This document shows positions 1-7,970 of a DNA stretch of 8,277 bases, in pieces. Position numbers and translations under genes: made by a program. The notes under the pieces are model-generated. The model saw only the letters and a program-made list of their open reading frames with translations, made no database searches and had not been told where the DNA came from. Within the stretch, counting starts at the first letter, position 1. Each line of letters begins with the position of its first letter. The DNA comes from Desulfovibrio desulfuricans (lineage in GTDB: Bacteria; Desulfobacterota; Desulfovibrionia; Desulfovibrionales; Desulfovibrionaceae). Location: assembly GCA_003251995.1 (NCBI GenBank), contig QKDT01000327.1, forward strand, positions 1 to 8,277, in the 5' to 3' direction.

Positions 1-197
1 CATCGGCAGATGGCTATGTTTCCATTACTTCCGGCCTGTCAGTAGGCGACAAGGTGGTTGTGGACGGTGCCGACCATTTGAATGATGGGGCCAAGGTGCG
101 CATTCCCGAGGAGGCGGTCTCGCAAACGCCTGGCGCAACACCTGACGCCAGTTCTGCGGCAACCCCTGCGGCAACTGTGGCTGAGGGCGGCAAATGA
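1..197 (+). CDS. mdtA: RND efflux periplasmic adaptor subunit (MdtA-like), C-terminal fragment
   Basis: This is the 3' end of a membrane-fusion (periplasmic adaptor) protein; the gene starts upstream of the window. The reading frame enters at nt 3 and gives 64 residues before the TGA at 195-197. The segment GLSVGDKVVVDGADHLNDGA (about nt 33-92) matches the conserved end of the membrane-proximal domain in the AcrA/MdtA family (pattern GL..GD.VV.DG...L..GAKV). After KVRIP comes a 29-residue tail (nt 108-194) rich in Ala, Thr, Pro and Ser, probably disordered. The lipoyl, hairpin and beta-barrel domains, and any signal peptide, are outside the window. The adaptor links the inner-membrane pump to the outer-membrane channel in the periplasm. 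Its stop codon overlaps the start of the next gene by four bases (ATGA). Adaptor family membership is near certain; assignment to MdtA rather than another adaptor rests mainly on the MdtB and MdtC homologues that follow. Confidence 0.9.
   Translation, partial: SADGYVSITSGLSVGDKVVVDGADHLNDGAKVRIPEEAVSQTPGATPDASSAATPAATVAEGGK
183..187 (+). promoter_or_regulatory. Ribosome binding site of the MdtB-like gene
   Basis: GAGGG lies six bases before the ATG at 194, inside the last codons of the adaptor gene. It supports the start at 194, which also puts the N-terminus (SSLFIRRPVATTLL) in register with E. coli MdtB. Confidence 0.7.
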
Positions 198-3100
198 ACC
201 CTTCCAGTCTGTTTATCCGCCGCCCGGTAGCCACTACTCTGCTGATGGTGGCGCTCTTTGTTGTTGGGGCCGTGGCATGGCGCTATTTGCCCTTATCTGC
301 GCTACCCAGCGTGGAATATGCCACCATACAGGTGCAAACCTTCTACCCCGGCGCAAGCCCGGAAGTGGTCACCTCTGCCGTAACTGCCCCTCTTGAGGGT
401 CAATTGGGGCAGATGGCTGGCTTGCGGCAGATGTCCTCGCGCTCGGCAGCAGGGGCATCGGTAATAACGCTGCAATTCAACCTGTCTGTAACCCTTGATG
501 TGGCGGAACAGGAGGTACAGGCAGCCATCAATGCCGCCAACAACCTTTTGCCAAGCGACCTTCCCTCGCCGCCTGTGTACGCCAAGGTAAACCCAGCGGA
601 CGCGCCCATTCTTACCCTGGCGGTAACGTCGCCCACGCTGCCGCTTACAGAGGTATATACCTTTGCCAACACCCGCCTTGCGCAAAAAATTTCGCAACTG
701 GCTGGGGTGGGGCTTGTGACCCTGAGCGGGGGCAACAAACCCGCCATACGGGTACGGCCCAACATCCGCGCCATGGCGGCATATGGCCTGAACCCGGACG
801 ACCTGCGCACAACCCTGGACAACATCAATGTTAATACCCCCAAGGGTACCCTTGATGGCCCCCGGCAATCGTACACAATCGATTCCAACGGTCAGATAGA
901 AAGCCCTGAGGAATATCTGCGCACGGTTATCGCTTACAAGAACGGTCGCCCCATTCTTTTATCCGACGTGGCAGAAGTGGTGACTGGGCCGGAAGACACC
1001 CAGCTTCGCGCATGGGCAAACACAACGCCCGCCATTATTCTGAACATTCAACGCCAGCCAGGTGCCAACGTCATCCAGGTAGCGGACACCATCAAGCGCA
1101 TGCTGCCGAAATGGTCGGCAAGCCTGCCCGCGACTGTGCAGGTATCTGTACTCACCGACAGAACAGAAACCATCCGCGCCTCGGTGGAGGATGTGGAATT
1201 TGAGCTTTCCCTGGCTGTTGGCCTGGTAGTGATGGTTATTTTTCTGTTTCTGCGCAATCTGCGCGCCACCATCATTCCCAGCCTTTCCGTGCCGCTTTCG
1301 CTTGTTGGCACCTTTGCGGTCATGTATCTGCTGGGGTTCAGCCTGGACAACCTCTCGTTGATGGCCCTCACCATCGCCACCGGCTTTGTGGTTGACGATG
1401 CCATTGTGGTTATCGAGAACATCAGCCGCCATCTCGAAGCCGGCCTCAGCCCTGTTCAGGCAGCACTCAAGGGATCGCAGGAAATAGCCTTTACCATTAT
1501 TTCTTTGACGATTTCGCTGATTGCCGTTCTTATCCCCCTGCTGTTCATGGCAGATGTGATCGGGCGTCTGTTCTATGAATTTGCCGTTACCCTGGCGGTG
1601 ACCATTGTGCTTTCCGCCCTGGTTTCGCTAACGCTTGTGCCCATGATGTGCGCCCGCCTGCTGCGCAGCGGCGCTAAAAAAGCACAACCCCAAACCGAGG
1701 CATCCAAACAGTGGTTCAGCGGCGTGCTGCATGCCTATGACAAGGCCCTTTCGCTGGCGCTTGACCATCAAAAAATCACCTTGGGTGTTGCCGCAGCCAC
1801 CCTGATGCTGACCGCCTGCCTGTATGTTGTTGTGCCCAAAGGGTTTTTTCCCACTGTGGATACGGGGGTTATCCAGGGCATCACCCAGGCTTCGCAATCC
1901 ATCTCCTTTAAGGCCATGTCTGAACGCCAGATAGCCCTGGCGCAGGCCGTGCTTAAAGACCCGGACGTTGTCAGCCTTTCTTCCTTTATCGGCGTTGACG
2001 GCACCAACCCCACCCTCAATGTGGGCAGAATGCAGATCAACCTGCGCCCCCGTAACGAACGCAGCCTGACGGCAAGCGAGATTATCCGCCGTTTGCAGCA
2101 GGGAACCGCGGGGATCAGCGGCATAACCCTTTTTATGCAGCCGGTGCAGGATCTTACCGTAGACACACAAACAAGTGCCACCCAGTACCAGTTTATTATT
2201 GATAACCCGTCGTCAGACACACTTGGCGCATGGACGCCAAAACTTGTGGAAGAACTGCGCAAAAGCCCCAACCTCACGGATGTAACCAGCGACCTGCAAA
2301 ACAACGGTCTGGCTGCCACGGTGGTTGTTGACCGTGCAACCGCCGCACGTTTTGGCATTACGCTTGCTACGGTGGATAACGCCCTTTACGACAACTTTGG
2401 GCAACGCATAGTCAGCACCATTTTTACGCAATCAAGCCAGATGCGCGTCATCATGGAGGCCGGGGCAGGCACCTCTCAGGGGCTTGCGGCGCTTGATTCC
2501 ATCTATCTGCCGTCCTCCACCGCCAGCAGCGGCAAGGTGCCGCTCAGCGCCATCGCCAAGGTGGAGGTTTCACGCAAACCCATCCAGATATCACATTTAT
2601 CCCAGTTTCCCGCCGCCACAATCTCGTTCAATCTGGCTCCGGGGGCTTCGCTTGGCAGCGCCGTGGATTCCGTAAAAAAAGCGGAACAGACCATTGGTCT
2701 GCCAGAAAGTTTCAGAACCAGTTTTCAGGGAGCTACGGAGGCCTTTCAATCCGCACTTTCCAACGAGCTGTATCTGGTTCTGGCTGCCGTTCTGGTCATG
2801 TATGTGGTTCTTGGGGTCTTGTACGAAAGCTTCATCCATCCGCTTACAATCCTCTCAACCCTGCCGTCTGCGGGGATCGGCGCGCTGCTCGCGCTGCTGA
2901 TGACCGGCGGCGAGCTTGATATCATTGGCATCATCGCCATTGTGCTGCTTATCGGCATTGTAAAAAAGAATGCCATCATGATGATCGACTTTGCTCTGGT
3001 TGCAGAACGCGAACAAGGGCTTACGTCGCGCGAGGCCATTCACAAGGCCTGCCTGCTCCGCCTCAGGCCCATTTTAATGACAACCATGGCAGCGCTTATC

Positions 3101-3304
3101 TCTGCCGTGCCCCTGGCCTTTGGTTCCGGCAATGGTTCCGAGCTGCGACAGCCCCTTGGCATTGCAATGATCGGCGGCCTTGCCGTCAGTCAGATTCTTA
3201 CCCTGTTTACCACGCCTGCCGTTTACATTGCCCTGGACAGCCTTGCCCAAAAACTGCGCAGAGCTAGTGAGGATACAACAGGCATTGAGAAGGTTGACGC
3301 ATGA
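194..3304 (+). CDS. mdtB: RND multidrug efflux transporter, MdtB-like subunit
   Basis: Inner-membrane proton/drug antiporter of the RND (HAE1) family, 1036 residues against about 1040 for E. coli MdtB, with extensive identity recalled along its length (for example PVATTLLMVA, SAVTAPLE, DVAEQEVQAAINAA, VGVDGTNP, TILSTLP). It has the usual 12 membrane segments: TM1 at about 11-29, TM2-6 at about 337-488, TM7 at about 528-546, TM8-12 at about 859-1015, with two large periplasmic loops between TM1/TM2 and TM7/TM8 that form the porter and docking domains. The proton-relay residues are all present: D401 and D402 in TM4, K925 in TM10, R956 and T963 in TM11 (AcrB D407, D408, K940, R971, T978). In E. 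coli, MdtB and MdtC assemble as a B2C heterotrimer, and the MdtC-like gene follows here directly. The gene overlaps both neighbours by ATGA. MuxB of Pseudomonas is the other close family name. No damage or frameshift seen. Confidence 0.96.
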   Translation: MNPSSLFIRRPVATTLLMVALFVVGAVAWRYLPLSALPSVEYATIQVQTFYPGASPEVVTSAVTAPLEGQLGQMAGLRQMSSRSAAGASVITLQFNLSVTLDVAEQEVQAAINAANNLLPSDLPSPPVYAKVNPADAPILTLAVTSPTLPLTEVYTFANTRLAQKISQLAGVGLVTLSGGNKPAIRVRPNIRAMAAYGLNPDDLRTTLDNINVNTPKGTLDGPRQSYTIDSNGQIESPEEYLRTVIAYKNGRPILLSDVAEVVTGPEDTQLRAWANTTPAIILNIQRQPGANVIQVADTIKRMLPKWSASLPATVQVSVLTDRTETIRASVEDVEFELSLAVGLVVMVIFLFLRNLRATIIPSLSVPLSLVGTFAVMYLLGFSLDNLSLMALTIATGFVVDDAIVVIENISRHLEAGLSPVQAALKGSQEIAFTIISLTISLIAVLIPLLFMADVIGRLFYEFAVTLAVTIVLSALVSLTLVPMMCARLLRSGAKKAQPQTEASKQWFSGVLHAYDKALSLALDHQKITLGVAAATLMLTACLYVVVPKGFFPTVDTGVIQGITQASQSISFKAMSERQIALAQAVLKDPDVVSLSSFIGVDGTNPTLNVGRMQINLRPRNERSLTASEIIRRLQQGTAGISGITLFMQPVQDLTVDTQTSATQYQFIIDNPSSDTLGAWTPKLVEELRKSPNLTDVTSDLQNNGLAATVVVDRATAARFGITLATVDNALYDNFGQRIVSTIFTQSSQMRVIMEAGAGTSQGLAALDSIYLPSSTASSGKVPLSAIAKVEVSRKPIQISHLSQFPAATISFNLAPGASLGSAVDSVKKAEQTIGLPESFRTSFQGATEAFQSALSNELYLVLAAVLVMYVVLGVLYESFIHPLTILSTLPSAGIGALLALLMTGGELDIIGIIAIVLLIGIVKKNAIMMIDFALVAEREQGLTSREAIHKACLLRLRPILMTTMAALISAVPLAFGSGNGSELRQPLGIAMIGGLAVSQILTLFTTPAVYIALDSLAQKLRRASEDTTGIEKVDA
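3287..3293 (+). promoter_or_regulatory. Ribosome binding site of the MdtC-like gene
   Basis: GAGAAGG ends seven bases before the ATG at 3301, within the final codons of the MdtB-like gene. It supports the start at 3301 and re-initiation at the ATGA junction. Confidence 0.7.
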
Positions 3305-6300
3305 GCATCAGCCGTATTTTCATCGAGCGCCCGGTTGCCACCACGCTGTTGACGCTGTCCATTGCGCTTTCTGGCTGGCTGGCATTTTTTGGCCTGCCTG
3401 TAGCCCCCTTGCCAGCGGTGGATTTTCCAACCATCCGCGTTATGGCGCAAATGGCTGGAGCCAGCCCTGAAACCATGGCTACAACCGTGGCTGCACCTCT
3501 TGAGCGCCGGTTGGGGCAAATTGCCGATGTTACGGAAATGACCTCGGAAAACAGCACCGGTTCCACTGGCATCATCCTTCAGTTTGGCCTTAACCGCGAC
3601 ATACGCGGCGCCTCCCGCGATGTTGAATCTGCCATCAACGCCGCGCGCGCCGACCTGCCAAGCACACTCAAAAGCAACCCCACATACCGGCAGTTCAATC
3701 CTGCGGACGCGCCCATCCTCATTTTGGCGCTGACATCAGAAACACGCACCCCGCAGCAGTTGTACGACACCGCCGCCACCGTTATCCAGCAGCGACTCAT
3801 GCAGGTGCAGGGCATCGGCAATGTGGATATTCGCGGCGGTTCACTGCCGGCGGTGCGCATCGACCTCAACCCCGGCGCCATGTTCAGCTACGGTATTTCG
3901 CTGGAGGGCGTACGCGCGGCCCTTTCTGCCGCCAACGCCAACAGCGCCAAGGGCATTATTGCCGAAGGCGCGCGGCGTTACCAATTATATGCCAACGATC
4001 AGGCGCTCAAAGCGGACGACTATCGTGATCTTGTCATCGCCTACCGCAGTGACCGCCCGGTGTACCTGCGCGATGTGGCGGATGTGACCGATTCTGTGGA
4101 AAGCATGCGCAACGCGGGCTTTATCAACGGCAAGCCAGCAATCCTTATGTGGGTGTTCAAGCAGTCGGGCAGCAATATTGTGGAAACCGTTGACCGAGTG
4201 CGGGCGTTACTGCCCCAACTTGAGGCCACACTACCCGCTGGCTCTCGCCTTGCCGTCACCAATGACCGCAGCAGCACCATCCGCGCCTCGCTCAGAAATA
4301 CAGAAGAAACGCTTATTCTGTCGGTAATTCTGGTTGTGCTTGTGGTTTTTGTTTTTCTGCGCGATCCCCGGGCCACCATTATTCCCGCTGTAACCGTTCC
4401 GGTGTCTATCCTTGGCAGTTTTGGCCTTATGAAGCTGTTGGGCTACAGCCTGGACAACCTCTCGCTGATGGCCCTGACAATTGCTACCGGCTTTGTGGTG
4501 GACGACGCCATTGTGGTGCTTGAAAACATCTCGCGGCACAGAGAAATGGGGGCTTCGCGCATTGAAGCCGCCGTCAAGGGCGCAAAGGAAGTAAGCTTTA
4601 CCGTTGTTTCCATGAGCATTTCACTGGTGGCGGTGTTTTTGCCCATACTGCTGCTGGGCGGCATTGTGGGCCGTATGTTCCGCGAGTTCGCCATTGTGCT
4701 GTCCATTGCCATTGTGATTTCCATGCTGCTGGCGCTGACCACAACCCCCATGATGTGCGCTGTTTTTTTACGCAACAAAGGCACAGGGCATTGCGATGCG
4801 TCTTCCCCCACCCGCAGGCCTTCCATTATGGAGCGGCTGCGCACCCTATACGCACATACGCTGGATCACGCCCTGGCGCATCCTTTTGTGGTGCTGCTGG
4901 TGTTTTTTATGACCATTGGGGTGAATATCTTGCTTTTTGCCATTGTGCCCAAGGGGCTTTTCCCCACACAGGATAACGGTCGCCTGCGTGGCGGAATCAT
5001 GGCTGACGAAAGCATTTCGTTTCAATCCATGAGCAAAAAAGTGCTTCAGGCCATGGATATCGTATGTGCCGACCCTGCTGTGGAATCTGTTGTGGGTTTT
5101 ACTGGCGGGCGCGGCACCAACAATGCCATGACAGAGTTGACGCTCAAACCGCTGAGTGAACGCAAAGACTCGGCGCTTGAAGTCATGGCCCGGTTGCGCC
5201 CAAAACTGGCCTCCATCCCCGGTGCGCAGCTTATGATGTTTCCCATGCAAGACCTGTTTATTGGTGGCAGAATGAGCTTTGCCCAGTATCAGTATACCCT
5301 GCAGGCCGACAATGTGGCGGAGCTGCAAAAATGGGCCGCTAAACTCACGGGCGCCCTTAAAAAGAACCCCATACTCGCTGACGTGAACTCTGACCTTCAG
5401 ACAGGAGGCCTTTCTGCCAAGGTAATGGTAGACCGCCCAACGGCTGCACGCTTTGGCCTCACCCCGCGCATGATAGACGCCACGCTGTATGATGCCTTTG
5501 GTGAGCGGCAAGTTTCCACAATCTACAAGGATCAGAACCAGTATCATGTGATAATGGAGCTGGCCCCCCGCTACCTTGAAAGCCCCGAAGCGCTCGGTCA
5601 GATATATGTAAGCACATCGGGCGGCTCCGCCAGCGGCACATCCTCCACCAACGCCGTGTCGGGAACCGTAACAGGTTCATCAACAACGAGCACTTCCGAA
5701 GCTTCCTCCGCCAGCAATCAGGCCACCAACTCCATTGCCACCAGCAGCAGCCGCAGCGTTTCAAGCGCGGCTGCCGTCAGCACCAGCAAGGATTCAATGA
5801 TACCCCTTTCTGCCTTTTCAAAGGTGGTTATGACCAATACCCCTGTGCAGATAAACCATCAGGGGCAGGCCGCCGCCGTTACCATCTCCTTCAACCTGGC
5901 ACCAGGGCATGTCTTTGCCGACGCCTCTGAGGCCATAACGCAAACCGTAAGGGAACTGCGCATGCCTGCGACGGTGCATGGCAGCTTTGCAGGATCTGCA
6001 AGCGCCTCGGCGGCGGTGGTTTCCACCATGCCTTTGCTGATTCTGGCAGCCCTGCTCACCGTATATGTGGTGCTGGGCATTTTGTACGAAAGTTACGTAC
6101 ACCCGCTCACAATTCTTTCCACCCTGCCTTCTGCCGGGGTTGGCGCGGTGCTGGCGCTGTTGATGACCAACACGGAATTTACGGTCATTGCGCTTATTGG
6201 CATGTTTTTGCTGATAGGTATTGTCAAAAAAAACGCCATCATGATGGTTGATGTGGCCCTTGAAGCCGAAAGAACCGAAAACCTCGCCCCGGCTGAGGCC

Positions 6301-6576
6301 ATCAGGCGTGCCTGCCTGCTGCGCTTCAGGCCCATCATCATGACCACATGCGCGGCTCTGCTCGGCGCTGTGCCGCTTGTACTTGATCACGGCATGGGGG
6401 CCGAACTGCGCCGTCCGTTGGGCATATCCATTATTGGCGGGCTCATCGTCAGCCAGTTGCTGACCCTGTACACAACCCCCATTGTCTACCTTTATCTCGA
6501 CCGATGGCGGCTCACCGCCCGCAGCGCGTGGCGCAGGGCTTTTCCCGCAACCGTCATTACGGAAAACATGCAATGA
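3301..6576 (+). CDS. mdtC: RND multidrug efflux transporter, MdtC-like subunit with Ser/Thr-rich insert
   Basis: Second inner-membrane RND subunit, 1091 residues against 1025 for E. coli MdtC. MdtC-specific stretches include PVAPLP.VDFPTI, GASPETMA, INHQGQAAAVTISFNL, YESYVHPLTILSTLPSAGVG and LLTLYTTPIVYL. The proton relay is intact: D401 and D402 in TM4, K977 in TM10, R1008 and T1015 in TM11. Most of the extra length is a low-complexity segment at residues 771-832 (nt 5611-5796), in the periplasmic hairpin between IYV (768-770) and IPLSAF (834-839), where E. coli MdtC has only about seven residues. A further polar, Cys-containing linker (about nt 4774-4840, RNKGTGHCDASSPTRRPS) sits in the cytoplasmic loop after TM6. 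In E. coli, one MdtC joins two MdtB; work on that complex suggested the two subunits are not equivalent in substrate handling and proton coupling. Base and codon use match the neighbours, so there is no sign of recent transfer. Overlaps both neighbours by ATGA. Confidence 0.95.
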   Translation: MSISRIFIERPVATTLLTLSIALSGWLAFFGLPVAPLPAVDFPTIRVMAQMAGASPETMATTVAAPLERRLGQIADVTEMTSENSTGSTGIILQFGLNRDIRGASRDVESAINAARADLPSTLKSNPTYRQFNPADAPILILALTSETRTPQQLYDTAATVIQQRLMQVQGIGNVDIRGGSLPAVRIDLNPGAMFSYGISLEGVRAALSAANANSAKGIIAEGARRYQLYANDQALKADDYRDLVIAYRSDRPVYLRDVADVTDSVESMRNAGFINGKPAILMWVFKQSGSNIVETVDRVRALLPQLEATLPAGSRLAVTNDRSSTIRASLRNTEETLILSVILVVLVVFVFLRDPRATIIPAVTVPVSILGSFGLMKLLGYSLDNLSLMALTIATGFVVDDAIVVLENISRHREMGASRIEAAVKGAKEVSFTVVSMSISLVAVFLPILLLGGIVGRMFREFAIVLSIAIVISMLLALTTTPMMCAVFLRNKGTGHCDASSPTRRPSIMERLRTLYAHTLDHALAHPFVVLLVFFMTIGVNILLFAIVPKGLFPTQDNGRLRGGIMADESISFQSMSKKVLQAMDIVCADPAVESVVGFTGGRGTNNAMTELTLKPLSERKDSALEVMARLRPKLASIPGAQLMMFPMQDLFIGGRMSFAQYQYTLQADNVAELQKWAAKLTGALKKNPILADVNSDLQTGGLSAKVMVDRPTAARFGLTPRMIDATLYDAFGERQVSTIYKDQNQYHVIMELAPRYLESPEALGQIYVSTSGGSASGTSSTNAVSGTVTGSSTTSTSEASSASNQATNSIATSSSRSVSSAAAVSTSKDSMIPLSAFSKVVMTNTPVQINHQGQAAAVTISFNLAPGHVFADASEAITQTVRELRMPATVHGSFAGSASASAAVVSTMPLLILAALLTVYVVLGILYESYVHPLTILSTLPSAGVGAVLALLMTNTEFTVIALIGMFLLIGIVKKNAIMMVDVALEAERTENLAPAEAIRRACLLRFRPIIMTTCAALLGAVPLVLDHGMGAELRRPLGISIIGGLIVSQLLTLYTTPIVYLYLDRWRLTARSAWRRAFPATVITENMQ
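5611..5796 (+). other. Region encoding a Ser/Thr-rich low-complexity insert in the MdtC-like subunit
   Basis: Codons 771-832 of the MdtC-like gene encode 62 residues, of which 24 are Ser and 11 Thr (56%), plus 9 Ala; there are only four charged residues (E, R, K, D). Comparison with E. coli MdtC around the flanking IYV and IPLS anchors suggests about 56 extra residues. By alignment with AcrB this is the beta-hairpin near the boundary of the DC docking and PC2 porter subdomains, exposed to the periplasm. Codons are mixed (AGC, TCC, TCA, TCG for Ser; ACA, ACC, ACG, ACT for Thr), so it is not a simple DNA repeat. It is in frame and flanked by well-conserved sequence. Function unknown; a disordered linker or glycosylation site is conceivable but not shown. 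Confidence 0.85.
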
Positions 6577-7970
6577 AAAACGCACTGAACGCCCTGTTGA
6601 TTGTGGGCGCACTGATCATGCTTCAGGCCTGTTCTGTCGGGCCCAATTACCATCGCCCCGATGCCCCTGTTCCCGCCGCGTTCAAAGAGGCCCCCAAAGG
6701 CTGGAAACTGGCAGACCCCGGAAATGGATCGGAGGACCGCGGCTCCTGGTGGTCGGTTTATAACGACCCACAGCTTGATGCGCTCGCCGTGCAGGTGGCT
6801 GTGAACAACCAGAACCTCAAGGCCTATGAGGCGGCGTACAGAAACGCGCTGGCGGTGGTGCGCGAAGCGCAGTCCAACTACTTTCCCACCATTACCGGCG
6901 GCCCCACCATGACCCGGCAGCACACGTCTATTCGCACCGCAAGCAGCGGCACGGCCCAGCTTTCGGGTAGCTGGGAGCTGGATTTGTGGGGCAAGGTGCG
7001 CCGTCAGGTAGAGAGCGACAAAGCCGCCGCACAGGCCAGCGCTGCGGAGCTTGCCGACCTGACCCTCTCCGCTCAGGCGGAGCTGGTGACCGATTATTTT
7101 CAGATGCGCTATCAGGATTCTTTGATCCGGCTGATGAATGATACCGTCAAAGCCTATGAACGCAGCCTGCGCATAACCCAAAACCAGTATGCCGTGGGCA
7201 TTGTGTCTCGCTCTGATGTTATCACCGCTGAGACACAACTTGCTTCGGCGCGATCTTCTGCCATTGCCGCCGAGGAGCTGCGCGCCCAGTATGAGCACGC
7301 CATTGCCCTGCTGATCGGCAAGGCTCCGGCAGAGGTATCCATTGCCGCTGACGAGCTGACCAGTACAGTGCCCGACATCCCCCTGGCAGTGCCGTCTGAA
7401 CTGCTGGAGCGCCGCCCCGACATCGCAGAGGCTGAGCGTACCATGCAGCAGCAAAACGCGCTTATCGGCGTTGCCATGGCTGCCTATTTTCCCACCATCA
7501 GCCTTTCAGGCATTGTTGGCTATTCGGGAACATTCCCCTTGATGACCGCCGCCAACAGCCTGTGGTCGCTGACCCCGGCTGGCAGTATGACGCTGGTTGA
7601 CGGCGCGGGGCGCTTTGCGGCTGTGGACGCTGCGCGCGCTGCCTATGATCAGAGCGTTGCCACCTATCGCCACACCGTGCTTGGAGCGTTTAGGGATGTG
7701 GAAGACGAGCTTTCAAACCTTCAGGTGTTGGCAAGGCAGTCGGAGGCGCAGGATGAAGCCGTGCGACTGGCCCGACAGGCGGCAAGCATAGCCCTGAATG
7801 AATACAAGGCGGGAACCTCGGTATATACCGCCGTTGTAACGGCCCAGGCTACCGCCCTTGCCAACGAGCAAACCGCACTGCAAATACGCCAGAACCGTCT
7901 TGTGGCAAGCGCCGCCCTTATCAAGGCCCTTGGCGGCAACTGGAACGCCGCCAAACTGGGCAAGCGGTAA
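6573..7970 (+). CDS. Outer-membrane efflux channel lipoprotein, NodT/OprM family
   Basis: Outer-membrane factor that provides the exit duct of the tripartite pump. The start at 6573 gives 465 residues and a lipoprotein signal peptide: MKNALN, a hydrophobic core, then the lipobox LQAC with the lipidated Cys at residue 20. The residue after Cys is Ser, not Asp, which agrees with outer-membrane sorting. An in-frame ATG at 6504 would add 23 polar residues and bury the signal peptide, so I reject it. Family landmarks in order: CSVGPNYHRP at the mature N-terminus, WELDLWGKVRR at about 134-144, PSELLERRPDIAEAER at about 274-289, and a C-terminal ALGGNW. The two outer-membrane-factor repeats are both present, at normal family length. 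The start overlaps the MdtC-like stop by ATGA. The ribosome site is weak (GGA at 6561-6563), so translation probably depends on coupling to the pump gene. OpmB of Pseudomonas MuxABC-OpmB is the positional counterpart, but I do not claim orthology. Confidence 0.95.
   Translation: MKNALNALLIVGALIMLQACSVGPNYHRPDAPVPAAFKEAPKGWKLADPGNGSEDRGSWWSVYNDPQLDALAVQVAVNNQNLKAYEAAYRNALAVVREAQSNYFPTITGGPTMTRQHTSIRTASSGTAQLSGSWELDLWGKVRRQVESDKAAAQASAAELADLTLSAQAELVTDYFQMRYQDSLIRLMNDTVKAYERSLRITQNQYAVGIVSRSDVITAETQLASARSSAIAAEELRAQYEHAIALLIGKAPAEVSIAADELTSTVPDIPLAVPSELLERRPDIAEAERTMQQQNALIGVAMAAYFPTISLSGIVGYSGTFPLMTAANSLWSLTPAGSMTLVDGAGRFAAVDAARAAYDQSVATYRHTVLGAFRDVEDELSNLQVLARQSEAQDEAVRLARQAASIALNEYKAGTSVYTAVVTAQATALANEQTALQIRQNRLVASAALIKALGGNWNAAKLGKR

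Noticed and set aside
4846..5547. Minus-strand open frame of 233 codons opposite the MdtC-like gene
   Set aside because: Same reason: antisense to strongly conserved coding sequence, no recognisable protein features.
5611..5796. The Ser/Thr-rich segment as an inserted mobile element or tandem DNA repeat
   Set aside because: No terminal inverted repeats, no target duplication and no repeat unit at DNA level; synonymous codons vary freely and the frame is intact.
6504..6572. Upstream in-frame ATG that would make the channel protein 488 residues
   Set aside because: It would place 23 polar residues ahead of a clear lipoprotein signal peptide and lies deep in the pump gene; the start at 6573 gives the normal lipobox and the same ATGA overlap as the other junctions.
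5818..6612. Minus-strand open frame of 264 codons opposite the 3' part of the MdtC-like gene
   Set aside because: Composition rich in Gly, Arg, His and Gln without any domain; a shadow of the coding strand.
6492..7454. Minus-strand open frame of 320 codons opposite the channel gene
   Set aside because: It mirrors a well-supported gene, has no family resemblance and no visible ribosome site; long antisense frames are expected in GC-rich coding DNA.
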